A stretch of DNA of 64,000 nt from NCBI GenBank assembly GCA_049652385.1, contig JBASDX010000002.1:62001-126000 (forward strand), given 5' to 3'. The translations under genes were made by a program, and so were the position numbers. The notes beneath the pieces are model-generated. The model was not told the origin of the DNA. It searched no databases and saw nothing but the letters and a program-made list of their open reading frames with translations. Origin of the DNA: DMER64 sp049652385. GTDB taxonomy: Bacteria; Bacteroidota; Bacteroidia; Bacteroidales; UBA932. Positions 17,525 through 25,818 of this stretch are shown one piece after another (within the stretch, counting starts at the first letter, position 1; each line of letters opens with the position of its first letter).

Positions 17525-18526
17525 ATGAGTCAAACAAAAATCATTCTGGAAGACGGAAGCGTTTTTGAGGGGAGGGCCTTCGGGCATGTGGCGTCTGTGA
17601 GCGGAACCGTTGTTTTTCATACCGGTATGTCCGGCTATCCGGAACTGTTGACAGACCCTGTCATGGCAGGTAAAATCCTGGTTTTGACATACCCGCTGGC
17701 AGGGAATTACGGAGTGCCGGACAGAAGAACGGATAGCCGGGGTATAGCACGCTTTTTGGAAAGTGAGCGTATTCAGGTTAAAGGACTGATCGTATATGAC
17801 TACTGCCGGTCTCACAACCATTGGGCAGCCGATAGCGGATTGGAAGAATGGATGGCAGAAGAGAGAATTCCCGGACTCACCCGGGTAGACACCGGGGCTT
17901 TGGCCAAAGTCCTTCAAAAAAAAGGCCCCTTGAAGGGTAAAATAGTACCGGCCGGGATGTGGGTTGAGGCAAAGGAAAAAAGATGGAAGGAGGAGGTGTT
18001 TGAGCCCATTATAATATACGAGGGCCGTTCGGACGGCAGAAGAATCCTGTTGGTTGATTGCGGGGTCAGGCACAGCCTCTTACGAAAACTCTTGGAAGAC
18101 GGGCATACCGTGGTGCGGGTTCCCCGGGATTACGATTTCAGGACTATGGAATACGATCAAGTGGTTATCAGCGACGGGCCGGGAGATCCGCGTACCTTTA
18201 CGGCTACCTTAAGGCATTTAAAAGACGTGCTTCAGGGTAGCAAGCCCGTTACGGGAACAGGGCTGGGACATCTATTACTGGGATTGGCAGCTGGGGGCCG
18301 TGTTGTTAAGATGGAAAACGACCACCGCGCACACAACGTCCCGGTTATAGACCATAGAACAGGAGCCTGCTCCATCACAAAACAAAACCACGGCTACGTC
18401 CTGGAAAAAGAGACCTTGCCGGAAGACTGGGAAGTGGTATGTACGCATTTGGAGGACGGAACCATAGAAGGGATAGCTCATGTATCCGGGTTGTATGCAG
18501 GATATCAATTTGATATGAATCCATGA
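17525..18526 (+). CDS. carA: Carbamoyl-phosphate synthase small subunit, glutaminase-dead form
   Basis: Normally CarA splits glutamine and passes ammonia to CarB. The N-terminal domain (EDGSVFEGRAFG, LTYPLAGNYGVP) and the class I amidotransferase fold (VDCGVRHSLLRKLL, SDGPGDP) are present. The nucleophile motif, normally GICLGHQLL, reads GTGLGHLLL: Gly246 replaces Cys, and Leu replaces the following Gln. QNHGY is kept, but the chain ends at QFDMNP, exactly where QFHPE (catalytic His and Glu) should be. At 334 residues it is ~25-45 shorter than usual. ATG 17525 is preferred over GTG 17519. The 4-bp overlap with carB shows an operon. The subunit is probably structural only. Confidence 0.92.
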   Translation: MSQTKIILEDGSVFEGRAFGHVASVSGTVVFHTGMSGYPELLTDPVMAGKILVLTYPLAGNYGVPDRRTDSRGIARFLESERIQVKGLIVYDYCRSHNHWAADSGLEEWMAEERIPGLTRVDTGALAKVLQKKGPLKGKIVPAGMWVEAKEKRWKEEVFEPIIIYEGRSDGRRILLVDCGVRHSLLRKLLEDGHTVVRVPRDYDFRTMEYDQVVISDGPGDPRTFTATLRHLKDVLQGSKPVTGTGLGHLLLGLAAGGRVVKMENDHRAHNVPVIDHRTGACSITKQNHGYVLEKETLPEDWEVVCTHLEDGTIEGIAHVSGLYAGYQFDMNP

Positions 18527-21500
18527 AATACGAAAAAATACTGTTGCTCGGCTCGGGAGCCCTTAAGATTGGAGAAGCCGGTGAGTTTGATTATTCCGGC
18601 TCTCAAGCGTTGAAAGCCCTAAAAGAAGAGGGCGTTCAAACGGTGCTTATCAATCCCAATATTGCTACGGTACAGACGTCGGAAGGTGTGGCAGATACAG
18701 TTTATTTCTTGCCGGTGACTCCCTTTTTTGTGGAAAAAGTGATTCAAAAAGAGCGTCCGCAAGGCGTTTTGCTGGCTTTTGGCGGCCAAACGGCGTTAAA
18801 CTGCGGAGTGGAGCTATACAAACAGGGTACTTTCGAAAAGTATGGAGTTGACGTATTGGGAACGCCCATACAGACGATTATGGAAACGGAGGACAGGGAG
18901 CTGTTTGTGCGCAGATTGAACGAGATTGACGTAAAAACCATTGAAAGCAAAGCCGTACAATCTGTCTCCGCAGCGTTGGAAGCCGCCGGGGATTTGGGCT
19001 ATCCCGTTATAGTACGTGCAGCTTATGCTTTGGGCGGCCTGGGATCGGGTTTTTGTTACAACGACCAAGAATTGAATGCATTGGCTGAAAAAGCGTTTGT
19101 ACACGCTCCGCAAATTTTGGTGGAAAAAAGCCTGAAAGGCTGGAAAGAAATTGAGTTTGAAGTAGTACGTGATAAAGACGACCGGTGTGTAACGGTATGT
19201 CATATGGAGAATGTTGACCCGCTGGGTATTCATACCGGGGAAAGCATCGTGGTAGCACCTACGCAGACTTTACGTTATCAGGAAGTAGCGTTACTCAGAG
19301 AGACGGCCATTAAGATTGTCCACCACCTGGGTGTGGTGGGAGAATGTAACGTGCAATACGCTTTTGATGTTCAAAGTGAAGCCTACCGGGTGATTGAGGT
19401 CAATGCCCGATTGAGCCGTTCCTCGGCATTGGCTTCAAAAGCCACGGGTTATCCGTTGGCGTATGTGGCAGCCAAATTGGCCTTGGGGTACGGACTGCAC
19501 CAATTACCCGACGCTCAAGGGAAAAGAACCTCTGCTTTTTATGAACCGGCTTTAGATTATGTAGTTTGTAAAATTCCGCGGTGGGATTTGGGCAAGTTCC
19601 AGGGTATAGATAAAACCATCGGCAGCAGCATGAAATCTGTGGGAGAGGTGATGGCCATAGGGAAGACGTTTGAAGAAGCCCTGCAGAAAGGCTTGCGTAT
19701 GATTGGGCAGGGGATGCACGGATTTATGGAAAACCGGGACCTGGTGATTGCCGATATAGACAAAGCGTTGCGGGAACCGACGGATATGCGGATTTTTGTC
19801 ATCAGCAAGGCCCTTCAGGCAGGGTACACTGTAGAGCAAATCCACGGCCTTACGCACATAGACAAATGGTTTTTGAACAAGCTTCAAGGCATCATAGAGA
19901 CAGGCAGGAGGTTGGAAGCCTTGCCGGTACCGCCTTCCTGGGGCGAGTCCGAAAAAGAATTGCTTCACGAAGCTAAAAGGCTGGGTTTCTCCGATTTCCA
20001 GATAGCTCGTGCATTATGGAAAGAGCATATGACACAGGACCATCCGTTGGAAGTACGCCGGCTGCGGAAAGCCATGGGAATCATTCCTGTTGTCAAACAG
20101 ATTGATACATTGGCCGCAAGGGGTACAGATTGTTCCAATTATTTATACCTGACTTATGGTGGGCAAAGACACGATATCACGTATGAAAACGACGGGCATT
20201 CTGTGGTGGTACTGGGATCGGGGGCTTACCGGATTGGCAGTTCCGTAGAGTTTGATTGGTGCGGAGTACAGGCGTTGCAGACTATTGGCAAAGAGGGTTA
20301 CCGGTCTGTCATGATCAATTACAATCCGGAAACGGTTTCTACGGATTACGACGTCTGTGATCGTTTGTATTTTGATGAACTGACCAACGAGCGGGTTATG
20401 GATATTGTAGAGCTGGAAACACCTTATGGAGTCATTCTTTCCACCGGTGGGCAGATCCCCAATAACCTGGCCGTTATCTTGGACAAACAACACGTTCCCA
20501 TACTGGGAACATCGGCCAAATACATAGACAATGCGGAAGACCGGCATAAGTTTTCGGCCATGCTGGATCGAATAGGTGTTGATCAACCGGCCTGGAAAGA
20601 AATGAGTTCGTTGAAAGACATAACGGCTTTTATCGACAAGGTAGGTTTTCCTGTACTTGTCAGGCCCAGCTATGTATTGAGCGGAGCGGCCATGAATGTA
20701 TGTTCCAACAAAGAGGAACTGGAACGTTTCCTCAAACAAGCGGCCCGGGTAAGTAAACAGCATCCGGTTGTGGTCAGTCAATTTATTGAACACGCCAAAG
20801 AAGTGGAAATGGATGCTGTGGCACGTGATGGAAAAGTGCTGGTCTATGCCATCAGCGAACACGTAGAGTTTGCGGGGGTCCATAGCGGAGATGCCACCAT
20901 TCAGTTTCCTCCTCAGAAATTGTACGTAGAGACCATGCGGCGTATCAAACGTATTACGCGTACCATAGCAGAAGAGTTGCATATTACGGGTCCCTTTAAT
21001 ATCCAATACCTGGCCAAAGGCAATGAAATCAAAGTGATTGAATGCAATGTAAGGGCTTCCAGAAGCTTTCCCTTTGTAAGTAAAGTACTTAAAATCAATT
21101 TTATTGAAATGGCAACCCGGGTCATGCTGGGATTACCGGTTGCTTTGCCAGGGAAAAATTTGTTTGATTTGGATTACGTAGGCATCAAAGCCTCACAATT
21201 TTCTTTCAATCGTTTGCAAAAAGCAGATCCGGTCATGGGGGTGGATATGGCTTCTACCGGGGAAGTGGGTTGTATAGCCGATGACAGTCCGGAAGCCGTC
21301 CTCACGAGCCTGCTGTCGGTTGGACATAGGATTCCCAGAAAAGGAGTACTGCTTTCTACCGGCTCGGCCCGTCAAAAGGTGGATATGCTCAACGCCGTAG
21401 CGCTGCTCCACGAAAAAGGGTACCGTCTGTATGCCACAGGAGGAACGCATCGGTTTTTGAAAGAAAACGGAATACCTTCGCAGCACGTATATTGGCCGGA

Positions 21501-21741
21501 TGATACGGAAAGAACGCCTCGTGCGCTTGATGTTATGTATAGAGGAGAGGTGGATTTTGTAGTGAATATTCCTAAAAACCTGACAGCAGGGGAATTGGAT
21601 AACGGATACAAAATACGCAGGGCTGCCATAGATTTGGACATTCCGTTGCTTACGAATGCCCGGCTTGCCGATGCTTTTATTACGGCATTTTGTACGATGA
21701 CCCTTGACAATATTCAAATTAAGAGCTGGCAAGAGTATTAA
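18523..21741 (+). CDS. carB: Carbamoyl-phosphate synthase large subunit
   Basis: A full-length CarB of 1072 residues with two ATP-grasp halves, an oligomerisation region and a C-terminal allosteric MGS domain. Family marks include GSGALKIGEAGEFDYSGSQA near the start, VEVNARLSRSSALASKATGYP-like text in the first half, the second half starting VVLGSGAYRIGSSVEFDW, and ECNVRASRSFPFVSK. It makes carbamoyl phosphate for pyrimidine and arginine synthesis from bicarbonate, two ATP and ammonia. Because the partner CarA lacks its catalytic residues, this enzyme probably takes free ammonia unless a second CarA exists elsewhere. Confidence 0.97.
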   Translation: MKYEKILLLGSGALKIGEAGEFDYSGSQALKALKEEGVQTVLINPNIATVQTSEGVADTVYFLPVTPFFVEKVIQKERPQGVLLAFGGQTALNCGVELYKQGTFEKYGVDVLGTPIQTIMETEDRELFVRRLNEIDVKTIESKAVQSVSAALEAAGDLGYPVIVRAAYALGGLGSGFCYNDQELNALAEKAFVHAPQILVEKSLKGWKEIEFEVVRDKDDRCVTVCHMENVDPLGIHTGESIVVAPTQTLRYQEVALLRETAIKIVHHLGVVGECNVQYAFDVQSEAYRVIEVNARLSRSSALASKATGYPLAYVAAKLALGYGLHQLPDAQGKRTSAFYEPALDYVVCKIPRWDLGKFQGIDKTIGSSMKSVGEVMAIGKTFEEALQKGLRMIGQGMHGFMENRDLVIADIDKALREPTDMRIFVISKALQAGYTVEQIHGLTHIDKWFLNKLQGIIETGRRLEALPVPPSWGESEKELLHEAKRLGFSDFQIARALWKEHMTQDHPLEVRRLRKAMGIIPVVKQIDTLAARGTDCSNYLYLTYGGQRHDITYENDGHSVVVLGSGAYRIGSSVEFDWCGVQALQTIGKEGYRSVMINYNPETVSTDYDVCDRLYFDELTNERVMDIVELETPYGVILSTGGQIPNNLAVILDKQHVPILGTSAKYIDNAEDRHKFSAMLDRIGVDQPAWKEMSSLKDITAFIDKVGFPVLVRPSYVLSGAAMNVCSNKEELERFLKQAARVSKQHPVVVSQFIEHAKEVEMDAVARDGKVLVYAISEHVEFAGVHSGDATIQFPPQKLYVETMRRIKRITRTIAEELHITGPFNIQYLAKGNEIKVIECNVRASRSFPFVSKVLKINFIEMATRVMLGLPVALPGKNLFDLDYVGIKASQFSFNRLQKADPVMGVDMASTGEVGCIADDSPEAVLTSLLSVGHRIPRKGVLLSTGSARQKVDMLNAVALLHEKGYRLYATGGTHRFLKENGIPSQHVYWPDDTERTPRALDVMYRGEVDFVVNIPKNLTAGELDNGYKIRRAAIDLDIPLLTNARLADAFITAFCTMTLDNIQIKSWQEY

Positions 21742-21744
21742 AGT

Positions 21745-21775
21745 TTTGCTATTTCCAAAAATACACCTATATTTG
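21745..21775 (+). promoter_or_regulatory. Bacteroidetes-type promoter of the rplC operon
   Basis: TTTG at 21745-21748 and TATATTTG at 21768-21775 are separated by 19 nt, a full match to the TTTG-N19-21-TAnnTTTG consensus. It lies 60 bp before rplC and just after carB. A short inverted repeat, CCCGCA-TTTTC-TGCGGG (21779-21795), falls right at the expected transcription start. Confidence 0.8.
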
Positions 21776-21834
21776 CAGCCCGCATTTTCTGCGGGAATCG
21801 TTCATTTTATTGATAAACACCAAATTAACAACCA

Positions 21835-22461
21835 ATGCCTGGATTAATTGGAAAGAAGATCGGAATGACTTCCGTCTTCGACAGTAACGGGAAAAATATT
21901 CCCTGTACTGTTATTGAGGCTGGTCCGTGTGTAGTTACGCAAGTGAAAACGGAAGAGAAAGATGGTTATGCCGCCGTACAACTTGCCTATGACGAGAAAA
22001 AAGAGAAACACACCAGCGCGGCCCTGAAGGGCCATTTTAAAAAGGCAGAAACCACACCCAAACGCAAATTGGTGGAATTTCCAAATGACTTTAAAAAAGA
22101 ATTGCGCTTGGGCGACACCGTGACCGTTAGTGACATATTCGATCCCAGCCTTATTGACTGGGTAGACGTGTCCGGGATTTCTAAAGGAAAAGGCTTTCAG
22201 GGCGTCGTAAGACGTCATGGATTTGCCGGATCAAGCCGATCCCACGGGCAGTATCATAAACTCCGCGCCCCGGGTTCTCTGGGGGCTTCTGCTACGCCGT
22301 CCCGTGTTCTTAAAGGTAAGAAAATGCCGGGCCGCATGGGAGGAGAAAAGGTTAAAGTATTGAACTTAAGGGTAATGAAAATTATCCCGGAGAGTCATTT
22401 AGTAGTTGTAAAAGGCTCCGTTCCCGGTGCCACAGGTTCTTACGTAATATTGGAGGTCTAA
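21835..22461 (+). CDS. rplC: Ribosomal protein L3
   Basis: Large-subunit protein, 208 residues, early assembly factor near the peptidyl-transferase centre. MPGLIGKKIGMTSVFD at the N-terminus and the loop RRHGFAGSSRSHGQYHKLRAPGS-like segment with KMPGRMGG are typical. It is the first gene of this transcript; rpsJ, which normally stands just before rplC, is absent. Confidence 0.98.
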   Translation: MPGLIGKKIGMTSVFDSNGKNIPCTVIEAGPCVVTQVKTEEKDGYAAVQLAYDEKKEKHTSAALKGHFKKAETTPKRKLVEFPNDFKKELRLGDTVTVSDIFDPSLIDWVDVSGISKGKGFQGVVRRHGFAGSSRSHGQYHKLRAPGSLGASATPSRVLKGKKMPGRMGGEKVKVLNLRVMKIIPESHLVVVKGSVPGATGSYVILEV

Positions 22462-22465
22462 CCGT

Positions 22466-23107
22466 ATGGAAATTTCAGTATATAAAATAGACGGTCAGGA
22501 TTCCGGAAAAAAGGTAGTTCTTGACCCTACCGTATTTGGTATTGAGCCTAATAATCATGCCATCTATCTTGACGTGAAACAGTATATGGCCAATAAGCGC
22601 CAAGGTACGCACAAAACAAAAGAGAGATGGGAGATAGCCCATAGTACACGTAAGATTGTTCGTCAAAAAGGTTCGGGCGGCGCCCGTCACGGAAGTTTAA
22701 AAGCCGGAATTTTTGTAGGAGGAGGCAGAACATTTGGTCCGCAACCCAGGAGCTATAGGTTTAAGCTCAACAAGAAACTCAAACAATTGGCAAGACGTTC
22801 TGCGCTTACTTATAAAGCTCAGGACCAAGCCATTACGGTTCTAGAGCCTTTTACCATGGATGCCCCCGGAACGAAAGCTTTTCTTGCCATTTGCAAAAAT
22901 CTGAATGTTGAAGGCAAAAGAATCTTAATGGTACTTCCGGAAAACAACCACAACATTTACCTGTCGTCCCGGAATCTGCAAAAGGTCAAGGTTATCACCA
23001 TAGATGAATTGAATACCTATGACATACTCAATGCCCAAAACCTCATTCTCATAGAAGGTGTAGAGGCAATGCTTAATCAACAGTTAGGAACCACTCAATC
23101 TGCATGA
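22466..23107 (+). CDS. rplD: Ribosomal protein L4
   Basis: Large-subunit protein of 213 residues. Recognised by the central loop with KQKGSGGARHGSLKAG and GGGRTFGPQPRSY, which reaches the peptide exit tunnel. It begins 4 bp after rplC. L4 represses its own operon in E. coli; no such site is evident here. Confidence 0.98.
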   Translation: MEISVYKIDGQDSGKKVVLDPTVFGIEPNNHAIYLDVKQYMANKRQGTHKTKERWEIAHSTRKIVRQKGSGGARHGSLKAGIFVGGGRTFGPQPRSYRFKLNKKLKQLARRSALTYKAQDQAITVLEPFTMDAPGTKAFLAICKNLNVEGKRILMVLPENNHNIYLSSRNLQKVKVITIDELNTYDILNAQNLILIEGVEAMLNQQLGTTQSA

Positions 23108-23400
23108 CTATGGATATCTTGATAAAGCCTTTAATTACAGAGAAAATGACCGATCAGGGCGAGAAACTGAACCGTTACGGATTTATTGTCGATCGCAGGG
23201 CTAACAAACTGCAGATTAAAGAAGCAGTTGAAAATATGTACGGCGTTACGGTTAAAGACGTAAATACCATAACTTATAGTGGTAAACGTAAAAGCCGTTT
23301 TACAAAGGCAGGACTTCTGGCCGGACGTACCAATCATTTTAAGAAAGCGTATGTTACGCTTGTGGGTGATGATAAAATTGATTTCTACAGCAACATTTAA
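23104..23400 (+). CDS. rplW: Ribosomal protein L23
   Basis: Exit-tunnel protein, 98 residues, docking site for trigger factor and SRP. The MDILIKPLITEKMT start and LNRYGFIVDRRANKLQIKEAVE are characteristic. The ATG at 23104 overlaps the rplD stop (ATGA); the ATG at 23110 would match the usual N-terminus more closely, so the true start is one of these two. Confidence 0.97.
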   Translation: MTMDILIKPLITEKMTDQGEKLNRYGFIVDRRANKLQIKEAVENMYGVTVKDVNTITYSGKRKSRFTKAGLLAGRTNHFKKAYVTLVGDDKIDFYSNI

Positions 23401-23403
23401 GCT

Positions 23404-24231
23404 ATGGCAGTACGTAAATACAAACCGGTAACACCCGGTCAAAGACATAAAATCATAAGTGCATTTGATGATATTACCTGCACGGTTCCGGAGAAATCGT
23501 TATTGATGCCTTTAAAGAAAACAGGCGGCAGGAACAACAAGGGTAAAATGACCATGCGCTATATAGGCGGGGGACATAAGCGCCAGTACCGTGTAATAGA
23601 TTTTTTACGCAACAAGGATGATTACCCCGCTACGGTAAAGACTATTGAATACGATCCCAACCGCAGTGCCCGCATTGCATTGGTAGTTTATGCAGATGGA
23701 GAAAAGCGTTATATCATTGCGCCCAATGGTCTGCAAGTCGGACAAACCATAGAGTCGGGGCCCGGAGTGGCTCCGGAAATCGGCAATACGCTGCCGTTGT
23801 CCGAAATACCTTTGGGAACGTTGATTCACAACGTAGAATTGCATCCGGGCAGAGGTGCCGCCATGGCTCGCAGTGCCGGTTCGTATGTGCAACTGAACGC
23901 CAGGGAAGGCAATCATGCCATTCTTCGCTTACCTTCGGGTGAAATACGGATGGTTCGGGTAACGTGCCGAGCTACGGTAGGTACAGTTTCCAACCCCGAC
24001 CACAGCCTGGAACAAGACGGAAAGGCCGGAAGACAACGCTGGATAGGCCGTAGGCCCCGCACCCGCGGTGTATCTATGAACCCTGTGGATCATCCTATGG
24101 GTGGTGGAGAAGGCCGTGCTTCCGGAGGACATCCCCGTTCACGTAAAGGAATACCGGCCAAAGGTTACAGAACACGTAATCCTAAGAAGAGTTCCAGTAA
24201 ATATATTATTGAAAGAAGAAGAAAAAAATAA
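23404..24231 (+). CDS. rplB: Ribosomal protein L2
   Basis: Large-subunit protein of 275 residues, needed for subunit joining and peptidyl transfer. GGGHKRQYRVIDF, the Ala/Gly-rich VELHPGRGAAMARSAG and the C-terminal NPVDHPMGGGEGRASGGHP segment with the conserved His are all present. It starts 3 bp after rplW. Confidence 0.98.
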   Translation: MAVRKYKPVTPGQRHKIISAFDDITCTVPEKSLLMPLKKTGGRNNKGKMTMRYIGGGHKRQYRVIDFLRNKDDYPATVKTIEYDPNRSARIALVVYADGEKRYIIAPNGLQVGQTIESGPGVAPEIGNTLPLSEIPLGTLIHNVELHPGRGAAMARSAGSYVQLNAREGNHAILRLPSGEIRMVRVTCRATVGTVSNPDHSLEQDGKAGRQRWIGRRPRTRGVSMNPVDHPMGGGEGRASGGHPRSRKGIPAKGYRTRNPKKSSSKYIIERRRKK

Positions 24232-24249
24232 CCGGATAACATTTGTATC

Positions 24250-24516
24250 ATGAGTCGTTCATTAAAAAAAGGCCCTTACATACAAGCAAAACTCGAACAG
24301 AGAATCATTGCCATGAATGAAGGGAAAATGAAAAAAGAAGTCCTCAAGACTTGGTCAAGAGCCAGTATGATCTCTCCCGACTTTGTGGGTCATACGATAG
24401 CCGTACATAACGGAAACAAGTTTATTCCGGTATACATCACCGAGAATATGGTTGGTCATAAACTTGGAGAATTTGCGCCCACCCGTACTTTTAAAGGTCA
24501 CTCGGGTAATCGTTAA
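24250..24516 (+). CDS. rpsS: Ribosomal protein S19
   Basis: Small-subunit head protein of 88 residues that pairs with S13. MSRSLKKGPYI at the start, TWSRASMISPDFVGHTIAVHNG in the middle (quoted in part: SRASMISPDFVGHTIAVH) and GEFAPTRTFKGH near the end identify it. Confidence 0.98.
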   Translation: MSRSLKKGPYIQAKLEQRIIAMNEGKMKKEVLKTWSRASMISPDFVGHTIAVHNGNKFIPVYITENMVGHKLGEFAPTRTFKGHSGNR

Positions 24517-24536
24517 CAGTAAAAAAGAGAACACTA

Positions 24537-24956
24537 ATGGGAGCTCGAAAAAGAAAAATGGCCGAACGCCAAAAAGAAATAAGGAAACAAACAGCTTATG
24601 CCAAGTTGAACAACGTTCCAACGTCGCCCCGTAAGATGCGTCTTGTAGCCGATCTTATACGGGGAGAAGAAGTGAACCGTGCTTTGGATATTTTAAAATA
24701 TACAAAGAATGAACCTGCCGTTCGTATGGAAAAACTACTCAAATCGGCTATTGCCAACTGGGAGGTCAAAAATGAAGGCGACAGGAAAGAATTGGAAAGC
24801 GGTAACGTTATTGTTAAAACCATAACGGTAGATAACGGCAGGATTTTGAAAAGAATCCGTCCTGCTGCTCAAGGCCGCGCCCTCCGTATTCGCAAGCGTT
24901 CAAATCACGTAACAATAGTATTGGATAAAAAACAACAAACAGTAAAAGAAGCATAG
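24537..24956 (+). CDS. rplV: Ribosomal protein L22
   Basis: Large-subunit exit-tunnel protein, 139 residues, a little longer than the usual ~110 because of a basic N-terminal extension (MGARKRKMAERQKEIRKQ), common in Bacteroidetes. SPRKMRLVADLIRG and the hairpin tip RAQGRA-like KRIRPAAQGRALRIRKRSNH define the family. Confidence 0.97.
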   Translation: MGARKRKMAERQKEIRKQTAYAKLNNVPTSPRKMRLVADLIRGEEVNRALDILKYTKNEPAVRMEKLLKSAIANWEVKNEGDRKELESGNVIVKTITVDNGRILKRIRPAAQGRALRIRKRSNHVTIVLDKKQQTVKEA

Positions 24957-24957
24957 T

Positions 24958-25734
24958 ATGGGACAAAAAACAAATCCGATCAGTAACCGTATAGGAATTA
25001 TCCGTGGTTGGGATTCAAGCTGGTGCGGAAATTATCCGGAACGTTTGGCAGAAGATGCCAAAATCAGAGAATATCTTGAAGCCCGGTTAGCAAAAGCCAG
25101 CTTGTCACGCATTGTGATAGAACGGACCCTGAAGCTGATTACTGTTACTATCCACACGGCACGTCCGGGTATCATTATTGGGAAAGGAGGAAAAGAAGTT
25201 GAGCAATTGAAAGAAGAGCTGAAGAAGCTTTCCAACAAGGAAGTTCAAATCAATATCTTTGAAGTGAAGCGTCCGGAATTGGATGCCACTATTGTAGCCA
25301 ATAACATAGCCCGTCAGATTGAAGGACGTGTATCCTACCGCCGTGCCATTAAAATGGCTATGGCTTCTACCATCCGCATGGGTGCAGAAGGTATAAAAGT
25401 GTTGATCAGCGGACGTTTAGGCGGAGCAGAAATGGCTCGGCGTGAAATGTTTAAAGAAGGACGTACACCTTTGCATACATTCCGTGCCGATATTGATTAT
25501 GCACTGGCCGAGGCACATACAAAAGTAGGCGTCCTAGGCATCAAAGTATGGATATGCAACGGTGAAATATACGGCAAACGCGATCTTTCACCCAATGTAG
25601 GTACTGCTGCTGCTGCCGGTAGTGCAAGTAAGATGCACGAGGGCAGAAGCGGTCGGGGCGGCCGCGACAGACGTCCGGGCGAGAAGCGCGAAGGCAGGGA
25701 TCGCAGAGACAGAAGGGATAGACCTTCCCGTTGA
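24958..25734 (+). CDS. rpsC: Ribosomal protein S3 with an Arg-rich tail
   Basis: Small-subunit head protein of 258 residues with a KH domain (GKGGKEVEQLKEEL) and the C-terminal S3 domain (GLKVLISGRLGGAEMARRE-like). Residues ~222-258 form an unusual tail of RGG/RDRR-type repeats (RSGRGGRDRRPGEKREGRD). It begins 1 bp after rplV. In nearly all bacteria rplP and rpmC follow rpsC; here a terminator and a glycosyltransferase gene follow instead. Confidence 0.97.
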   Translation: MGQKTNPISNRIGIIRGWDSSWCGNYPERLAEDAKIREYLEARLAKASLSRIVIERTLKLITVTIHTARPGIIIGKGGKEVEQLKEELKKLSNKEVQINIFEVKRPELDATIVANNIARQIEGRVSYRRAIKMAMASTIRMGAEGIKVLISGRLGGAEMARREMFKEGRTPLHTFRADIDYALAEAHTKVGVLGIKVWICNGEIYGKRDLSPNVGTAAAAGSASKMHEGRSGRGGRDRRPGEKREGRDRRDRRDRPSR

Positions 25735-25753
25735 CGGAAAGGTCCCCGGTATA

Positions 25754-25780
25754 AAGCTCTCCCTTTGGGAGGGCTTTTTT
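25754..25780 (+). terminator. Strong intrinsic terminator after rpsC
   Basis: AAGCTCTCCC (25754-25763) pairs with GGGAGGGCTT (25767-25776) over 10 bp with one G-U pair and a 3-nt loop, followed by a T-run. It closes the ribosomal-protein operon directly after rpsC. Confidence 0.85.
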
Positions 25781-25782
25781 TA

Positions 25783-25812
25783 TTGCCTTTTATACTGAAT
25801 TTGCTAAATTTG
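25783..25812 (+). promoter_or_regulatory. Promoter of the glycosyltransferase gene
   Basis: TAAATTTG at 25805-25812 matches the -7 box, with an ATTG 19 nt upstream (25782-25785) as a one-mismatch -33 box. The start codon at 25819 comes only 6 nt later, so the transcript may be leaderless or nearly so. Confidence 0.55.
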
Positions 25813-25818
25813 TAGGTT

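Noticed and set aside
18500..18560. Frameshift that would restore the missing CarA C-terminus
   Set aside because: The following frames encode the carB start and contain no HPE-like segment, and the nucleophile loss lies upstream in an intact frame.
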